DNA of 64,000 nt from JALHOP01 sp964484195 (lineage in GTDB: Bacteria > Myxococcota > XYA12-FULL-58-9 > JALHOP01): positions 11,885-75,884 of the forward strand of contig CAZAER010000020.1 in the NCBI GenBank assembly GCA_964484195.1. The letters run 5' to 3'. The translations under genes and the position numbers were made by a program. Below the pieces are notes generated by a model. That model saw only the letters and a list, made by a program, of their open reading frames with translations. It had not been told where the DNA came from and did no database searches. Of the stretch, positions 33,152-40,396 are shown piece by piece (the stretch's first letter is position 1; each line of letters opens with the position of its first letter).

Positions 33152-34056
33152 CCTCGGTTCTCCTCGTTCGCGACGCGACGCACGTCCGCCATAGAGGACA
33201 ACAAGGTCACCCCGAGCGCCCCGAGCGTGTCCTCGCCATCGACGACGCCCTGGCACAGGCGAACCTGCCGTTCACGGAGATCGAACCGCGCGCGGTCACC
33301 GATGCCGAGCTCGCGGCCGTGCACACGCCGCAGCACATCGAGCTGGTTCGGGGCATCGCGGCCATGGGCGGTGGATCGATCGACGCCGATACTTATGTCA
33401 CGCGTGAATCCTACGACATCGCGCGCCGTGCCGCTGGGAGCACCGTCGAGCTCGTGCAGCGGCTCGTGGCCGGCGAGGCCAAACGCGGCCTGGCGCTGCT
33501 CCGGCCACCGGGGCATCACGCCACCGCCAACGAGCCGATGGGTTTTTGCCTGTTCAACAACGTCGCCATCGCGGCGCGGGCCAGCGGCAAGCGCACCTTG
33601 ATCATCGACTGGGACGTGCACCACGGCAACGGCACCCAGGACATCTTCTATCGCGACCCGACCGTGGGATATTTCTCGGTGCACCAATGGCCGCTCTACC
33701 CGGGCACCGGCTCGCGTGACGAGCGCGGCGCCGCCGAAGGCAACGGCGCCACTCTCAACCATCCGGTGCGCGCGGGCAGCGGCGACGCCGAATATCTCGC
33801 CGCCATCGACGAAGCCCTCGGCGACTTCTATGCGCACATCGCGCCGGAGCTGGTCATCGTCAGCGCCGGCTTCGATGCGCACACGCGCGATCCCCTCGCC
33901 AGTTGCGAGGTCAGCACCGCGGGCTACGCCGCCATGGCGGAGCGTATCCTCGCTCGCGCCGGTGAGACACCAGTCGCCTTCGTGCTCGAAGGTGGCTACG
34001 ACACGCTGGCGCTCGGCGAAAGCGTCGTCGCGGTCGCGCGCGTCTCTTTCGCCTGA
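33148..34056 (+). CDS. Histone deacetylase-family (HDAC/AcuC) deacetylase
   Basis: A 302-residue class II-like deacetylase. Catalytic features are intact: LLRPPGHHA (tandem His), IIDWDVHHGNGTQD (zinc Asp and His), SAGFDAHTRDPL (second zinc Asp) and the terminal LEGGYD. It removes acetyl groups from lysine, polyamines or small amides such as acetylpolyamines. Start is GTG overlapping the DUF962 stop (GTGA). The 3' end overlaps the convergent epimerase gene by 61 nt. A histone-fold gene lies about 2.6 kb away, but a functional link is only speculation. Confidence 0.93.
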   Translation: MTSVLLVRDATHVRHRGQQGHPERPERVLAIDDALAQANLPFTEIEPRAVTDAELAAVHTPQHIELVRGIAAMGGGSIDADTYVTRESYDIARRAAGSTVELVQRLVAGEAKRGLALLRPPGHHATANEPMGFCLFNNVAIAARASGKRTLIIDWDVHHGNGTQDIFYRDPTVGYFSVHQWPLYPGTGSRDERGAAEGNGATLNHPVRAGSGDAEYLAAIDEALGDFYAHIAPELVIVSAGFDAHTRDPLASCEVSTAGYAAMAERILARAGETPVAFVLEGGYDTLALGESVVAVARVSFA

Positions 34057-35480
34057 CCTTTGCCGAAGCGCAGGGCGATGCGCGTCGCACGGTACTCGAA
34101 GATGCGTCGCAACATCGCGCGCACTTGCACGACGTTCACCAGACGTCCCAAGAGGCCGAAGGGCAGGGCGTACCAGACGCGGTCTTCCATGATGGTGCGG
34201 TTGCCGTCGGCGCGAAAGCGATGCTCATGAAACCACGCGCGGTACGGGCCGCGGTGCTGCGCATCGGTGAAGCTCTCGCCCGGACGCCATTCCTCGATGA
34301 CCGTTCGCCACTTCAGCGGCAACCCACCGACCACGATCCGGTAGTCGATGACCAAGTTGTCCGCCATCGTCAGCGGCTGCGCCGTCGTGATGGTGAATGC
34401 CATGTCGGGCGGCGTGATCGCGCCGAGGTTTTCTGCCTTGGAGAAGAACGGGAAGACGTCGCCGAGCGGCGCATCGATCACCGTGCGTTGCGACAGCACG
34501 TGTGTCGGCTTGCGCGCCACGACGTAGGGGTGCGCCGGCAGCTCGCCTCCTATAGGACGCACCGTGACGGTGGGCATGGCGTGGGTCGCCTCGCGCAGAG
34601 CACCGTCGAGCTCTGGATACGTAAAGGTGAAGCCGAGCTGTAAGAGGCGCGCCGGGATGATCCGCTGTGACGACAAGACCGCTGTCGCGGCCTCACCGAG
34701 CGCGAGCTTCACCGCGAGCTTCGGCGTGGTGATCACGGTAGGTCGGCCGAGCACCGTGCCGAGCGCACGCGTGAATTCTGCGTTGGTCACGGGATTCGGT
34801 GCGGTGACGTTGATCGGGCCGTGATAGCGGTCATCGACGAGCGCCTGTGCGATAGCTTCGCAGGCATCTTGGAGATGCACCCAAGAAAACCATTGCCGCC
34901 CGTCGCCGAGCTTGCCGCCGACGCCGCTTCTGAACATCGGCAGCAGGGTGGCGAGCGCTCCCCCGCCGTCGCCGAGCACCACACCGAAACGCATGATGGC
35001 GACGCGAGCGCCGAGCTTCTCGGCCCCGCGAGCCTCGGCCTCCCAGTCGCGGCAGAGCGTCGCGAGAAAATCGTTTGCGGGCGCAGCGGATTCGTCGACC
35101 GCGGCGTCGGCGGTGTCGCCGTAGATACCGATGGCGCTCGCGGAGACGAAGGCACGGAGCTTGGCGCCGGCGTGTGCGGCGCTCTCGATGAGCTTGCGGG
35201 TCGTATCGATGCGGCTCGCGCGTAGCTGGGCTTTGCGCTTGGTGGTCCAGCGTTGAGCCACCGATTCGCCTGCGAGGTTGACGACGGCTTCAGCGTCCGC
35301 CATCGCGCCCTCGACCGCCGCGGCGTCGGTCACGTCGACGACGCGGACGTCGCCACCGAGGCGCGACCCGGCCGATGCGGGCGTTCGAGCAAGAGCCACG
35401 AGCTCGTGGCCATCGCGCAGCAGACGCAAGACCAACGCTCGACCGAGGAAACCCGTGGCACCGCTGATGACGACGCGCAT
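33996..35480 (-). CDS. TIGR01777-type epimerase fused to SRPBCC domain
   Basis: A 494-residue fusion. The N-terminal NAD(P)-dependent epimerase (about 1-300) starts MRVVISGATGFLGRALVLRLL and has VVNLAGESVAQRWT, FVSASAIGIYGD and WFSWVHLQDACEAI, as in YfcH/TIGR01777 proteins, with a C-terminal DUF1731-like helix pair. The second part (about 315-480) is a START/SRPBCC fold (THVLSQRTVIDAPLGDVFPFFSKAENL, RTIMEDRVWYALPFGLLG). The order of the two domains is inverted relative to some family members. Substrate unknown. Its 3' end overlaps the convergent deacetylase. Confidence 0.88.
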   Translation of the reverse strand: MRVVISGATGFLGRALVLRLLRDGHELVALARTPASAGSRLGGDVRVVDVTDAAAVEGAMADAEAVVNLAGESVAQRWTTKRKAQLRASRIDTTRKLIESAAHAGAKLRAFVSASAIGIYGDTADAAVDESAAPANDFLATLCRDWEAEARGAEKLGARVAIMRFGVVLGDGGGALATLLPMFRSGVGGKLGDGRQWFSWVHLQDACEAIAQALVDDRYHGPINVTAPNPVTNAEFTRALGTVLGRPTVITTPKLAVKLALGEAATAVLSSQRIIPARLLQLGFTFTYPELDGALREATHAMPTVTVRPIGGELPAHPYVVARKPTHVLSQRTVIDAPLGDVFPFFSKAENLGAITPPDMAFTITTAQPLTMADNLVIDYRIVVGGLPLKWRTVIEEWRPGESFTDAQHRGPYRAWFHEHRFRADGNRTIMEDRVWYALPFGLLGRLVNVVQVRAMLRRIFEYRATRIALRFGKGQAKETRATATTLSPSASVS

Positions 35481-35563
35481 GGGGCCAAAACTAGGCGTTT
35501 GGGGCGAATTGTCAACGACTTGCGGTGTGGGCTACAGGCTCTTCTGCAGCGGATTGGGGCCTC

Positions 35564-36544
35564 ATGCGCGCGATCGTTTTCGACAAGCCGGGTGGAGCCG
35601 AGGTTCTACGACTCGAAGAGCGGCCGACGCCCGAGCCAGGTGCGGGCCAGGTCCGTGTGCGTGTCCACGGTAGCGGACTCAATCGCGCCGATCTCTTGCA
35701 ACGACGTGGCCTCTATCCGCCGCCGAAGGGGGCGCCAACCGACATTCTCGGTCTCGAGTACGCGGGGACCATCGACGCCGTCGGGGCCGACACTTCCTTG
35801 CGCGTCGGCGACGCGGTCATGGGGATCGTCGGGGGTGGTGCTTACGCCGAGCAGATCGTCGTCAGCGCCGACGAGGTCGTGCGCGTGCCGGCGAAGCTCT
35901 CGCTGGCGGATGCCGCCGCCGTCCCGGAAGCTTTCATGACCGCGTATGACGGTCTGTTCAACGAGGGCGCTCTGAAGGCCGGCGAAACCGTGCTCATTCA
36001 CGCAGCCGGTAGCGGCGTTGGTACGGCCGCCGTGCAGCTCGCGCGGCAAGCGGGCGCTCGCGTCTTGGGTACGTCGCGTAGCGCCGACAAGCTCGGCAAA
36101 GCACGCCCTTTGGGGCTCGATGAAGGCGTCGTCACCGACGATGGTTGGACTGATGCGGTGCGCAAGCTCGCGCCGGAGGGTATCGACGTCGTCATCGACC
36201 TCGTCGGGGGAAAACTCTTGCCGCCGACCCTGACGCTGCTGCGCGATCGCGGACGCCATGTGCTCATTGGCCTCACCGCAGGTGCGAGCGCCGAGCTCGA
36301 TCTCGGCCGGCTCCTCGCGAAGCGCATCATTCTGCGTGGCACCGTGCTTCGGACGCGACCAGTCGGCGAGAAGGTTCGCCTTGCGCGCGCCGTCGAGCAG
36401 CACGTCGTGCCCGCCTTCGAAGCCGGCACACTGCAGCCTGTCGTCGACAGCATCATCGCTCCCGGCGCCATTCGCGAAGCGCATCAGCGCCTCGAGCAAA
36501 ACGACACCTTCGGCAAGATCGTCGTCGACTGGATGAAAACGTAA
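35564..36544 (+). CDS. NADPH:quinone oxidoreductase (MDR family, PIG3-like)
   Basis: A 326-residue medium-chain oxidoreductase without zinc ligands. Quinone-reductase marks: GLNRADLLQRRGLYPPPKGAPTDILGLEYAG in two parts, VPEAFMTAYDGLF, the cofactor loop HAAGSGVGTAAVQLARQAG, and FGKIVVDW at the end. It matches TP53I3/PIG3-like and bacterial quinone oxidoreductases. Start is the ATG at 35564 rather than the GTG at 35525, since homologues begin MRAIVF. A hairpin follows its stop. Confidence 0.92.
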   Translation: MRAIVFDKPGGAEVLRLEERPTPEPGAGQVRVRVHGSGLNRADLLQRRGLYPPPKGAPTDILGLEYAGTIDAVGADTSLRVGDAVMGIVGGGAYAEQIVVSADEVVRVPAKLSLADAAAVPEAFMTAYDGLFNEGALKAGETVLIHAAGSGVGTAAVQLARQAGARVLGTSRSADKLGKARPLGLDEGVVTDDGWTDAVRKLAPEGIDVVIDLVGGKLLPPTLTLLRDRGRHVLIGLTAGASAELDLGRLLAKRIILRGTVLRTRPVGEKVRLARAVEQHVVPAFEAGTLQPVVDSIIAPGAIREAHQRLEQNDTFGKIVVDWMKT

Positions 36545-36571
36545 AAGGCCTCGGGTGAGGCCTTCTAAGCG
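36545..36571 (+). terminator. Hairpin after quinone oxidoreductase gene
   Basis: AAGGCCTC (36545-36552) pairs with GAGGCCTT (36557-36564) around the loop GGGT, starting at the stop codon and followed by CTAAGCGTTT. The T tract is weak, so efficiency is uncertain. Confidence 0.6.
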
Positions 36572-36637
36572 TTTGTCATGTCGGACGTTCGTCGGCGCCT
36601 CTCCTGACGGAGAGACGCCCGACGGCGCCGAAACGAA

Positions 36638-36829
36638 CTAGAGGTCGTAAGGACGAACCGTGGCGCGGCCATTCTGCTTGGCGCGCTCGACCGCCGCGAT
36701 GATCATGTCGTGGACCTTTTCCGAAACTGCCTCGACCAGGTCACCCGAGCTCTGGCAACCCGCCGCCTTCACGGCGTCCTTGAGCTTCGAGCCCACGACA
36801 ACGACTTCACGCTCTTTCTTCTCGGCCAT
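36638..36829 (-). CDS. Bacterial histone-fold protein
   Basis: A 63-residue basic protein with a histone-fold pattern: alpha-1 SKLKDAVKAAG, loop CQSSGD, long alpha-2 LVEAVSEKVHDMIIAAVERAKQNG, loop 2 RATVRPYDL with the paired Arg-Thr and terminal Asp of the fold, and then the chain ends with almost no alpha-3. Length and ending match the short bacterial histones related to Bdellovibrio HBb (Bd0055). It should dimerise and bind DNA. It has its own promoter, a good ribosome site (GGAG) and stands alone between two metabolic genes. Confidence 0.8.
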   Translation of the reverse strand: MAEKKEREVVVVGSKLKDAVKAAGCQSSGDLVEAVSEKVHDMIIAAVERAKQNGRATVRPYDL

Positions 36830-36864
36830 CGTTCAAATCTCCTGAAAGTGGTACAGCGCGGGCG

Positions 36865-36892
36865 ATTCTAGGCATTGACGGCCGGAGCGCAA
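36865..36892 (-). promoter_or_regulatory. Probable promoter of the histone-fold gene
   Basis: On the minus strand a -35-like TTGCGC (36892-36887) and -10 TAGAAT (36870-36865) are 16 nt apart and lie about 35 nt upstream of the start codon. The -10 matches consensus at five of six positions, the -35 at four. Confidence 0.45.
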
Positions 36893-36915
36893 GAGCCATT
36901 CGCGCGGAGACGAAA

Positions 36916-38121
36916 ATGACCCTCGACCCCGTTTGGCCTGTGTCAATGCCCAAATTGCGCGACTTGTGGATGCTCGATCCGAAGGTTCGTTACCTCAATC
37001 ATGGTGGCTTCGGCGCGACGCCCCGCGCAGTTCTCGCGCATCAGAACGAGCTCCGCGAGCGCATGGAGCGCGAGCCGTCGCAGTTTTTTTTCCACTACGT
37101 CGGGCCGGAGCTCGAGAGGGCGCGTCATGCCCTCGCGAGCTTCGTCAACGCCGGCGCCGACGATCTCGCCTTCGTCACCAACGCCACGACCGGCGTCAAT
37201 CTCGTGCTCAAGAACCTGGAGCTCGAGCCGGGAGACGAGATCGTCACCACCAATCACGACTACCCGGCGTGTCGCATGGCGCTCGAAGATCTCGCGGCGC
37301 GCCTGGACCTGCGCCTGGTGGTCGCGGATCTACCGCTTCCTCTCCGCGATAGCGACGCCGTCATCCAGCGGATCCTCGATGCGACCAGCTCACAGACGCG
37401 GCTCGTGCTCATCGATCACGTGAGCAGTCCCACCGGGGTGGTCATGCCGGTGGAGAAGTTGGTCGGGAAGCTCGAGGCGCGGGGCATCGATGTGCTGGTC
37501 GACGGCGCCCACGCGACCGGCATGCTCGAGCTCGACGTCAACGCGATCGGGGCGGCGTATTACGTCGGCAACTTGCATAAGTGGTTATGTACTCCCAAGG
37601 GCACCGCGTTCGTGCACGTGCGACCGGATCGCCAGAAGGGGTTCCGACCGCTGGTCATATCGCGCGGCTTTCCCGATACGGCGGGCTTCCGTCGCGACCA
37701 CGACTGGCCCGGGACCTACGACTGCACGGGCTTCCTCTGTATCTCGAAGGCTATCGAGACGATGGGCAGCATGCTGCCCGGTGGTTGGCCCGAGCTCCGC
37801 GCGCGAAATCGTGCGATGGCTTGCGCCGCGCGTGCCTACCTCTGTGATGCCTTGGGCCTCGAGCCTCCGGCGCCGGAGAGCATGTTGGGCGCTCTCGTGA
37901 CCTTGCCGCTACCGTCACATCTCCCAGCGACCAAGCAGCAGCCACCTCCGCGCTTCGATCCCTTGAGCGCGCGCCTGTTCGCCGAACACGCCATCGAGGT
38001 GCCAGTCTTCACGTGGTCTTCGCCACAACGTTGGTTCCGCGTCTCGGCTCAGCTGTACAACGAGACGAGCGACTACGAAGCGCTTGCCGCGGTGTTACGC
38101 GACAGCGAAACCAGCACTTGA
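36916..38121 (+). CDS. Class V aminotransferase (isopenicillin-N epimerase-like)
   Basis: A 401-residue PLP enzyme. The start YLNHGGFGATPRAVLAHQNEL, AFVTNATTGVNLVLKNL, the Asp-His region VLVDGAHATGML and the Schiff-base Lys in VGNLHKWLCTPKGTAFVHV all match isopenicillin-N-epimerase-like and cysteine-desulfurase-fold proteins. There is no SufS-type active-site Cys loop visible. Role in metabolism unknown; family members act on amino-acid side chains. Start is the ATG at 36916, divergent from the histone gene. Confidence 0.9.
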   Translation: MTLDPVWPVSMPKLRDLWMLDPKVRYLNHGGFGATPRAVLAHQNELRERMEREPSQFFFHYVGPELERARHALASFVNAGADDLAFVTNATTGVNLVLKNLELEPGDEIVTTNHDYPACRMALEDLAARLDLRLVVADLPLPLRDSDAVIQRILDATSSQTRLVLIDHVSSPTGVVMPVEKLVGKLEARGIDVLVDGAHATGMLELDVNAIGAAYYVGNLHKWLCTPKGTAFVHVRPDRQKGFRPLVISRGFPDTAGFRRDHDWPGTYDCTGFLCISKAIETMGSMLPGGWPELRARNRAMACAARAYLCDALGLEPPAPESMLGALVTLPLPSHLPATKQQPPPRFDPLSARLFAEHAIEVPVFTWSSPQRWFRVSAQLYNETSDYEALAAVLRDSETST

Positions 38122-38151
38122 CCCTTCGTCACGGCTCTCCTACCTGGGGGC

Positions 38152-39096
38152 GTGGTATTTCGCATCTCCCCCTACCGCAGCTCGGCGTTGATCGTTCTCG
38201 CCTGCGCCGTAGCTTGCTCGCGCGAGCCAGACAATGCCGGGGGGAAGGTCCTCGAGGTCAACACCGCGGCTGCAAGCCAAGGCATCCGCCGTAGCACCCT
38301 CGCAGGGTCGGCCAACGATGGTCTGTCCGGGCTCGCGGTCGATGACACCGGCGCCTACGTGGCGATCCCAGAGCGCCAGCGCAGCATCGTCCGCTTTCGC
38401 GAAGAGAACGGTGTCTTCAAGGTGGAGAAGAGCATTCCACTCGCGGGCGTGCGCGACGGCTTGGACACCGAGGCCATCGCATTCCTGTCGCCGGGCCACT
38501 TCGCGATCGGCACCGAGACACATCACAGCCGGCGTGAGGATGCGCTGCTACTCATCGAGGTCAACGACAACGAAGCGCACGTCACCGATGAGGTGGACCT
38601 CGATTACAACGCTTGGGGCCAGCGTGCCGGCATCAATCACGGCATCGAAGCGATGTGCGCGGCTCTGGGCTCGATCGTCGTCGGTACCGAGGTGGTGGTC
38701 TCCGAGAAGGGCCGTCGCTATGCGCCGATTGCCCGCTACGATTTCGGCACCCACGCTTGGAGCTATGGCCGGCTCTGGCTGACCAGCAATGCCGGAAAGA
38801 TTTCGTCCTTCGAATGCCGCGCCCGCGATGACAACGGCATCCAAGTGCTGGCGCTCGAGCGGCACTTCGGTGTCGGTCGCATTGTCCGCTTTGACGTACC
38901 AGCGGACGGCGAGCTGCAAGACATCACGGCCATCGTGGCGCTCGACCTCTTGCCGCTGGTGCAGCCGCTGCCGAACTTCGAGGGCATCGCCTGGACCAAG
39001 GAGGGCGACGTTTTGCTCGTCACCGACAACAGCAACGTCATCGTCGACAAGCCGACGGAGCTCTACGTCATCCCGCGGAGCGCGCTAGCGCCCTAG
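38152..39096 (+). CDS. Phytase-like/SdiA-regulated beta-propeller lipoprotein
   Basis: A 314-residue predicted lipoprotein with GTG start. The signal LIVLACAVAC gives the lipidated Cys at about residue 21. The rest shows propeller-like strands (NDGLSGLAVDDTGAYVAIPERQ, GLDTEAIAFLSPGHFAIGTE, FEGIAWTKEGDVLLVTDN), as in the esterase-like-activity-of-phytase family, with acidic loops able to bind calcium. Its stop overlaps the convergent flgM-like gene by four bases. Activity not predictable. Confidence 0.7.
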   Translation: MVFRISPYRSSALIVLACAVACSREPDNAGGKVLEVNTAAASQGIRRSTLAGSANDGLSGLAVDDTGAYVAIPERQRSIVRFREENGVFKVEKSIPLAGVRDGLDTEAIAFLSPGHFAIGTETHHSRREDALLLIEVNDNEAHVTDEVDLDYNAWGQRAGINHGIEAMCAALGSIVVGTEVVVSEKGRRYAPIARYDFGTHAWSYGRLWLTSNAGKISSFECRARDDNGIQVLALERHFGVGRIVRFDVPADGELQDITAIVALDLLPLVQPLPNFEGIAWTKEGDVLLVTDNSNVIVDKPTELYVIPRSALAP

Positions 39097-39335
39097 TTGA
39101 CCGCACGCCCCTCGCCGCCGTGCATGAGGCCGCCGCGTCGAAGAAGCGCTGCCGCCAGATGCTCGAGGTTCACTTTGTAATTTCCCGAGGCGACGAGCTC
39201 TCGGAGCTGGGCGACGCGGCGTTGCCGCTCGACTGAGTCTCGGCGACCCCGCCCCGAAGGCGCACGGTTCACACCCACCGACAGATACGTGCTCCACGCG
39301 GCTGGAATGTCTTTTCTCGCGAGCTTGGTAGCCAT
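39093..39335 (-). CDS. flgM: FlgM-like anti-sigma-28 factor
   Basis: An 80-residue protein. The C-terminal half RVAQLRELVASGNYKVNLEHLAAALLRRG is the FlgM pattern that wraps sigma-28 (conserved basic-V..L...V..G.Y.V....A..ll). The N-terminus is Lys/Arg-rich and probably disordered, as in free FlgM. It lies 39 nt downstream of fliA in the same direction, the arrangement expected for a sigma and its anti-sigma. Homology is carried mainly by the short helix, so some doubt remains. Confidence 0.8.
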   Translation of the reverse strand: MATKLARKDIPAAWSTYLSVGVNRAPSGRGRRDSVERQRRVAQLRELVASGNYKVNLEHLAAALLRRGGLMHGGEGRAVN

Positions 39336-39374
39336 CGAGAAGAAGAACGGCGCTTGTGGGCAAAACTTTAGTCG

Positions 39375-40187
39375 CTATCGCAAATGAGCGAGGCGGCGAC
39401 GCAGCGTCTGCATGGCCTGGGTGTGCAGCTGGCAGACCCGCGAATCGGTCACGCCGAGCACAGTGCCAATCTCGCGATACGACAATCCTTCGTAATAATA
39501 GAGGCTTAGGAGCGTCTGCGTCTTCGTGGGCAGGGTGGCGAGGGCGGCCACGACCTGCTCTTGAAGCTCGTTTTTCATCGTCGCCGAGCTCGGGTCGTCG
39601 TCACCCTGGATGCGCTCGCTGTCGTCGATGTGGGTCACGTGGACCGCGGCAAGCTGGTGCTGGATGCGCTCGACGCGGGCACGGCCCATGCCCATGGCTT
39701 GGGCGAGGCTGTCGGTGTCGACGGTCTGGCCTTCGCGGGTGAGCTTCTCGGTCTGCTTGCGGAGCTGACCAACCGCGGCGCGCTGGCGGCGGGTGAGGTG
39801 GTCGTTCATGCGGAGGTGGTCGAGGATGGCGCCGCGAATGCGCAGCTGGGCAAAGCGCTGGAGAATCGGCATGGGGCGGTCGATATGGCGCTGAACCGCG
39901 GTCACGAGGCCGATCGAGCCGGCGCCGATGAGGTCGTCGATCTCGGTGAAGTAAGGAACGCGGCGCGCGACGCGGCGTGCTTCACGCATGACCAGCCATT
40001 GCAGGTCCGTGCAAGCACGCTCGACGGCGCGCGCCGTTTCCACATCTTGGGGGATGGGGGTGGGGGAGGGTGTGGTCAGCTCCTGGGTTTCGGAAACCCG
40101 GCCGCTGAGAGCTCGGCGCGACTTGCTGTTCTTCTTAGAAACGGCACCTTGGGTCGATTCGTTGAGCTCGATGGTCAAAGCACTCAT
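39375..40187 (-). CDS. fliA: RNA polymerase sigma-28 factor FliA
   Basis: A 270-residue sigma-70-family factor of the flagellar/motility type. Region 2 reads EARRVARRVPYFTEIDDLIGAGSIGLVTAVQRH and FAQLRIRGAILDHLR; region 3 LTREGQTVDTDSLAQAMGM; region 4 LLSLYYYEGLSYREIGTVLGVTDSRVCQLH. A 60-residue polar N-terminal extension, rich in Ser/Thr/Pro, is unusual. The ATG at 40187 follows GGAGG with good spacing, better than the GTG at 40202. The gene pairs with the anti-sigma gene; no flagellar structural genes are seen in the window. Confidence 0.92.
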   Translation of the reverse strand: MSALTIELNESTQGAVSKKNSKSRRALSGRVSETQELTTPSPTPIPQDVETARAVERACTDLQWLVMREARRVARRVPYFTEIDDLIGAGSIGLVTAVQRHIDRPMPILQRFAQLRIRGAILDHLRMNDHLTRRQRAAVGQLRKQTEKLTREGQTVDTDSLAQAMGMGRARVERIQHQLAAVHVTHIDDSERIQGDDDPSSATMKNELQEQVVAALATLPTKTQTLLSLYYYEGLSYREIGTVLGVTDSRVCQLHTQAMQTLRRRLAHLR

Positions 40188-40396
40188 GGTCGCGTCCTCC
40201 ACGCAGACCTATTGAGCAAGGCAGGTGCCATCGTTGGATCGCGCGTAACCCCCTGTTTCAAGGAGGAACGTCAGGCCGAAAACCTGGGGTGTGGCAGACC
40301 CGGGGGTGAGTGAACCCTAATGAAACAGTGGATGGGCGCTCGGAAGCGGCCGTAAAGGCTTCGCCGTTTCCGACCCCGGTGATACATCCGCTCGCC

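Noticed and set aside
33996..34056. 61-nt overlap of convergent genes considered as an error
   Set aside because: Both C-termini extend past their last conserved motif with plausible tails; similar overlaps occur at 11,693-11,777, so this looks like a compact genome rather than a sequencing fault.
40255..40275. AAGGAGG sequence considered as a ribosome site for the helicase
   Set aside because: No ATG/GTG follows at the right distance in any useful frame; the nearest start is 40 nt away.
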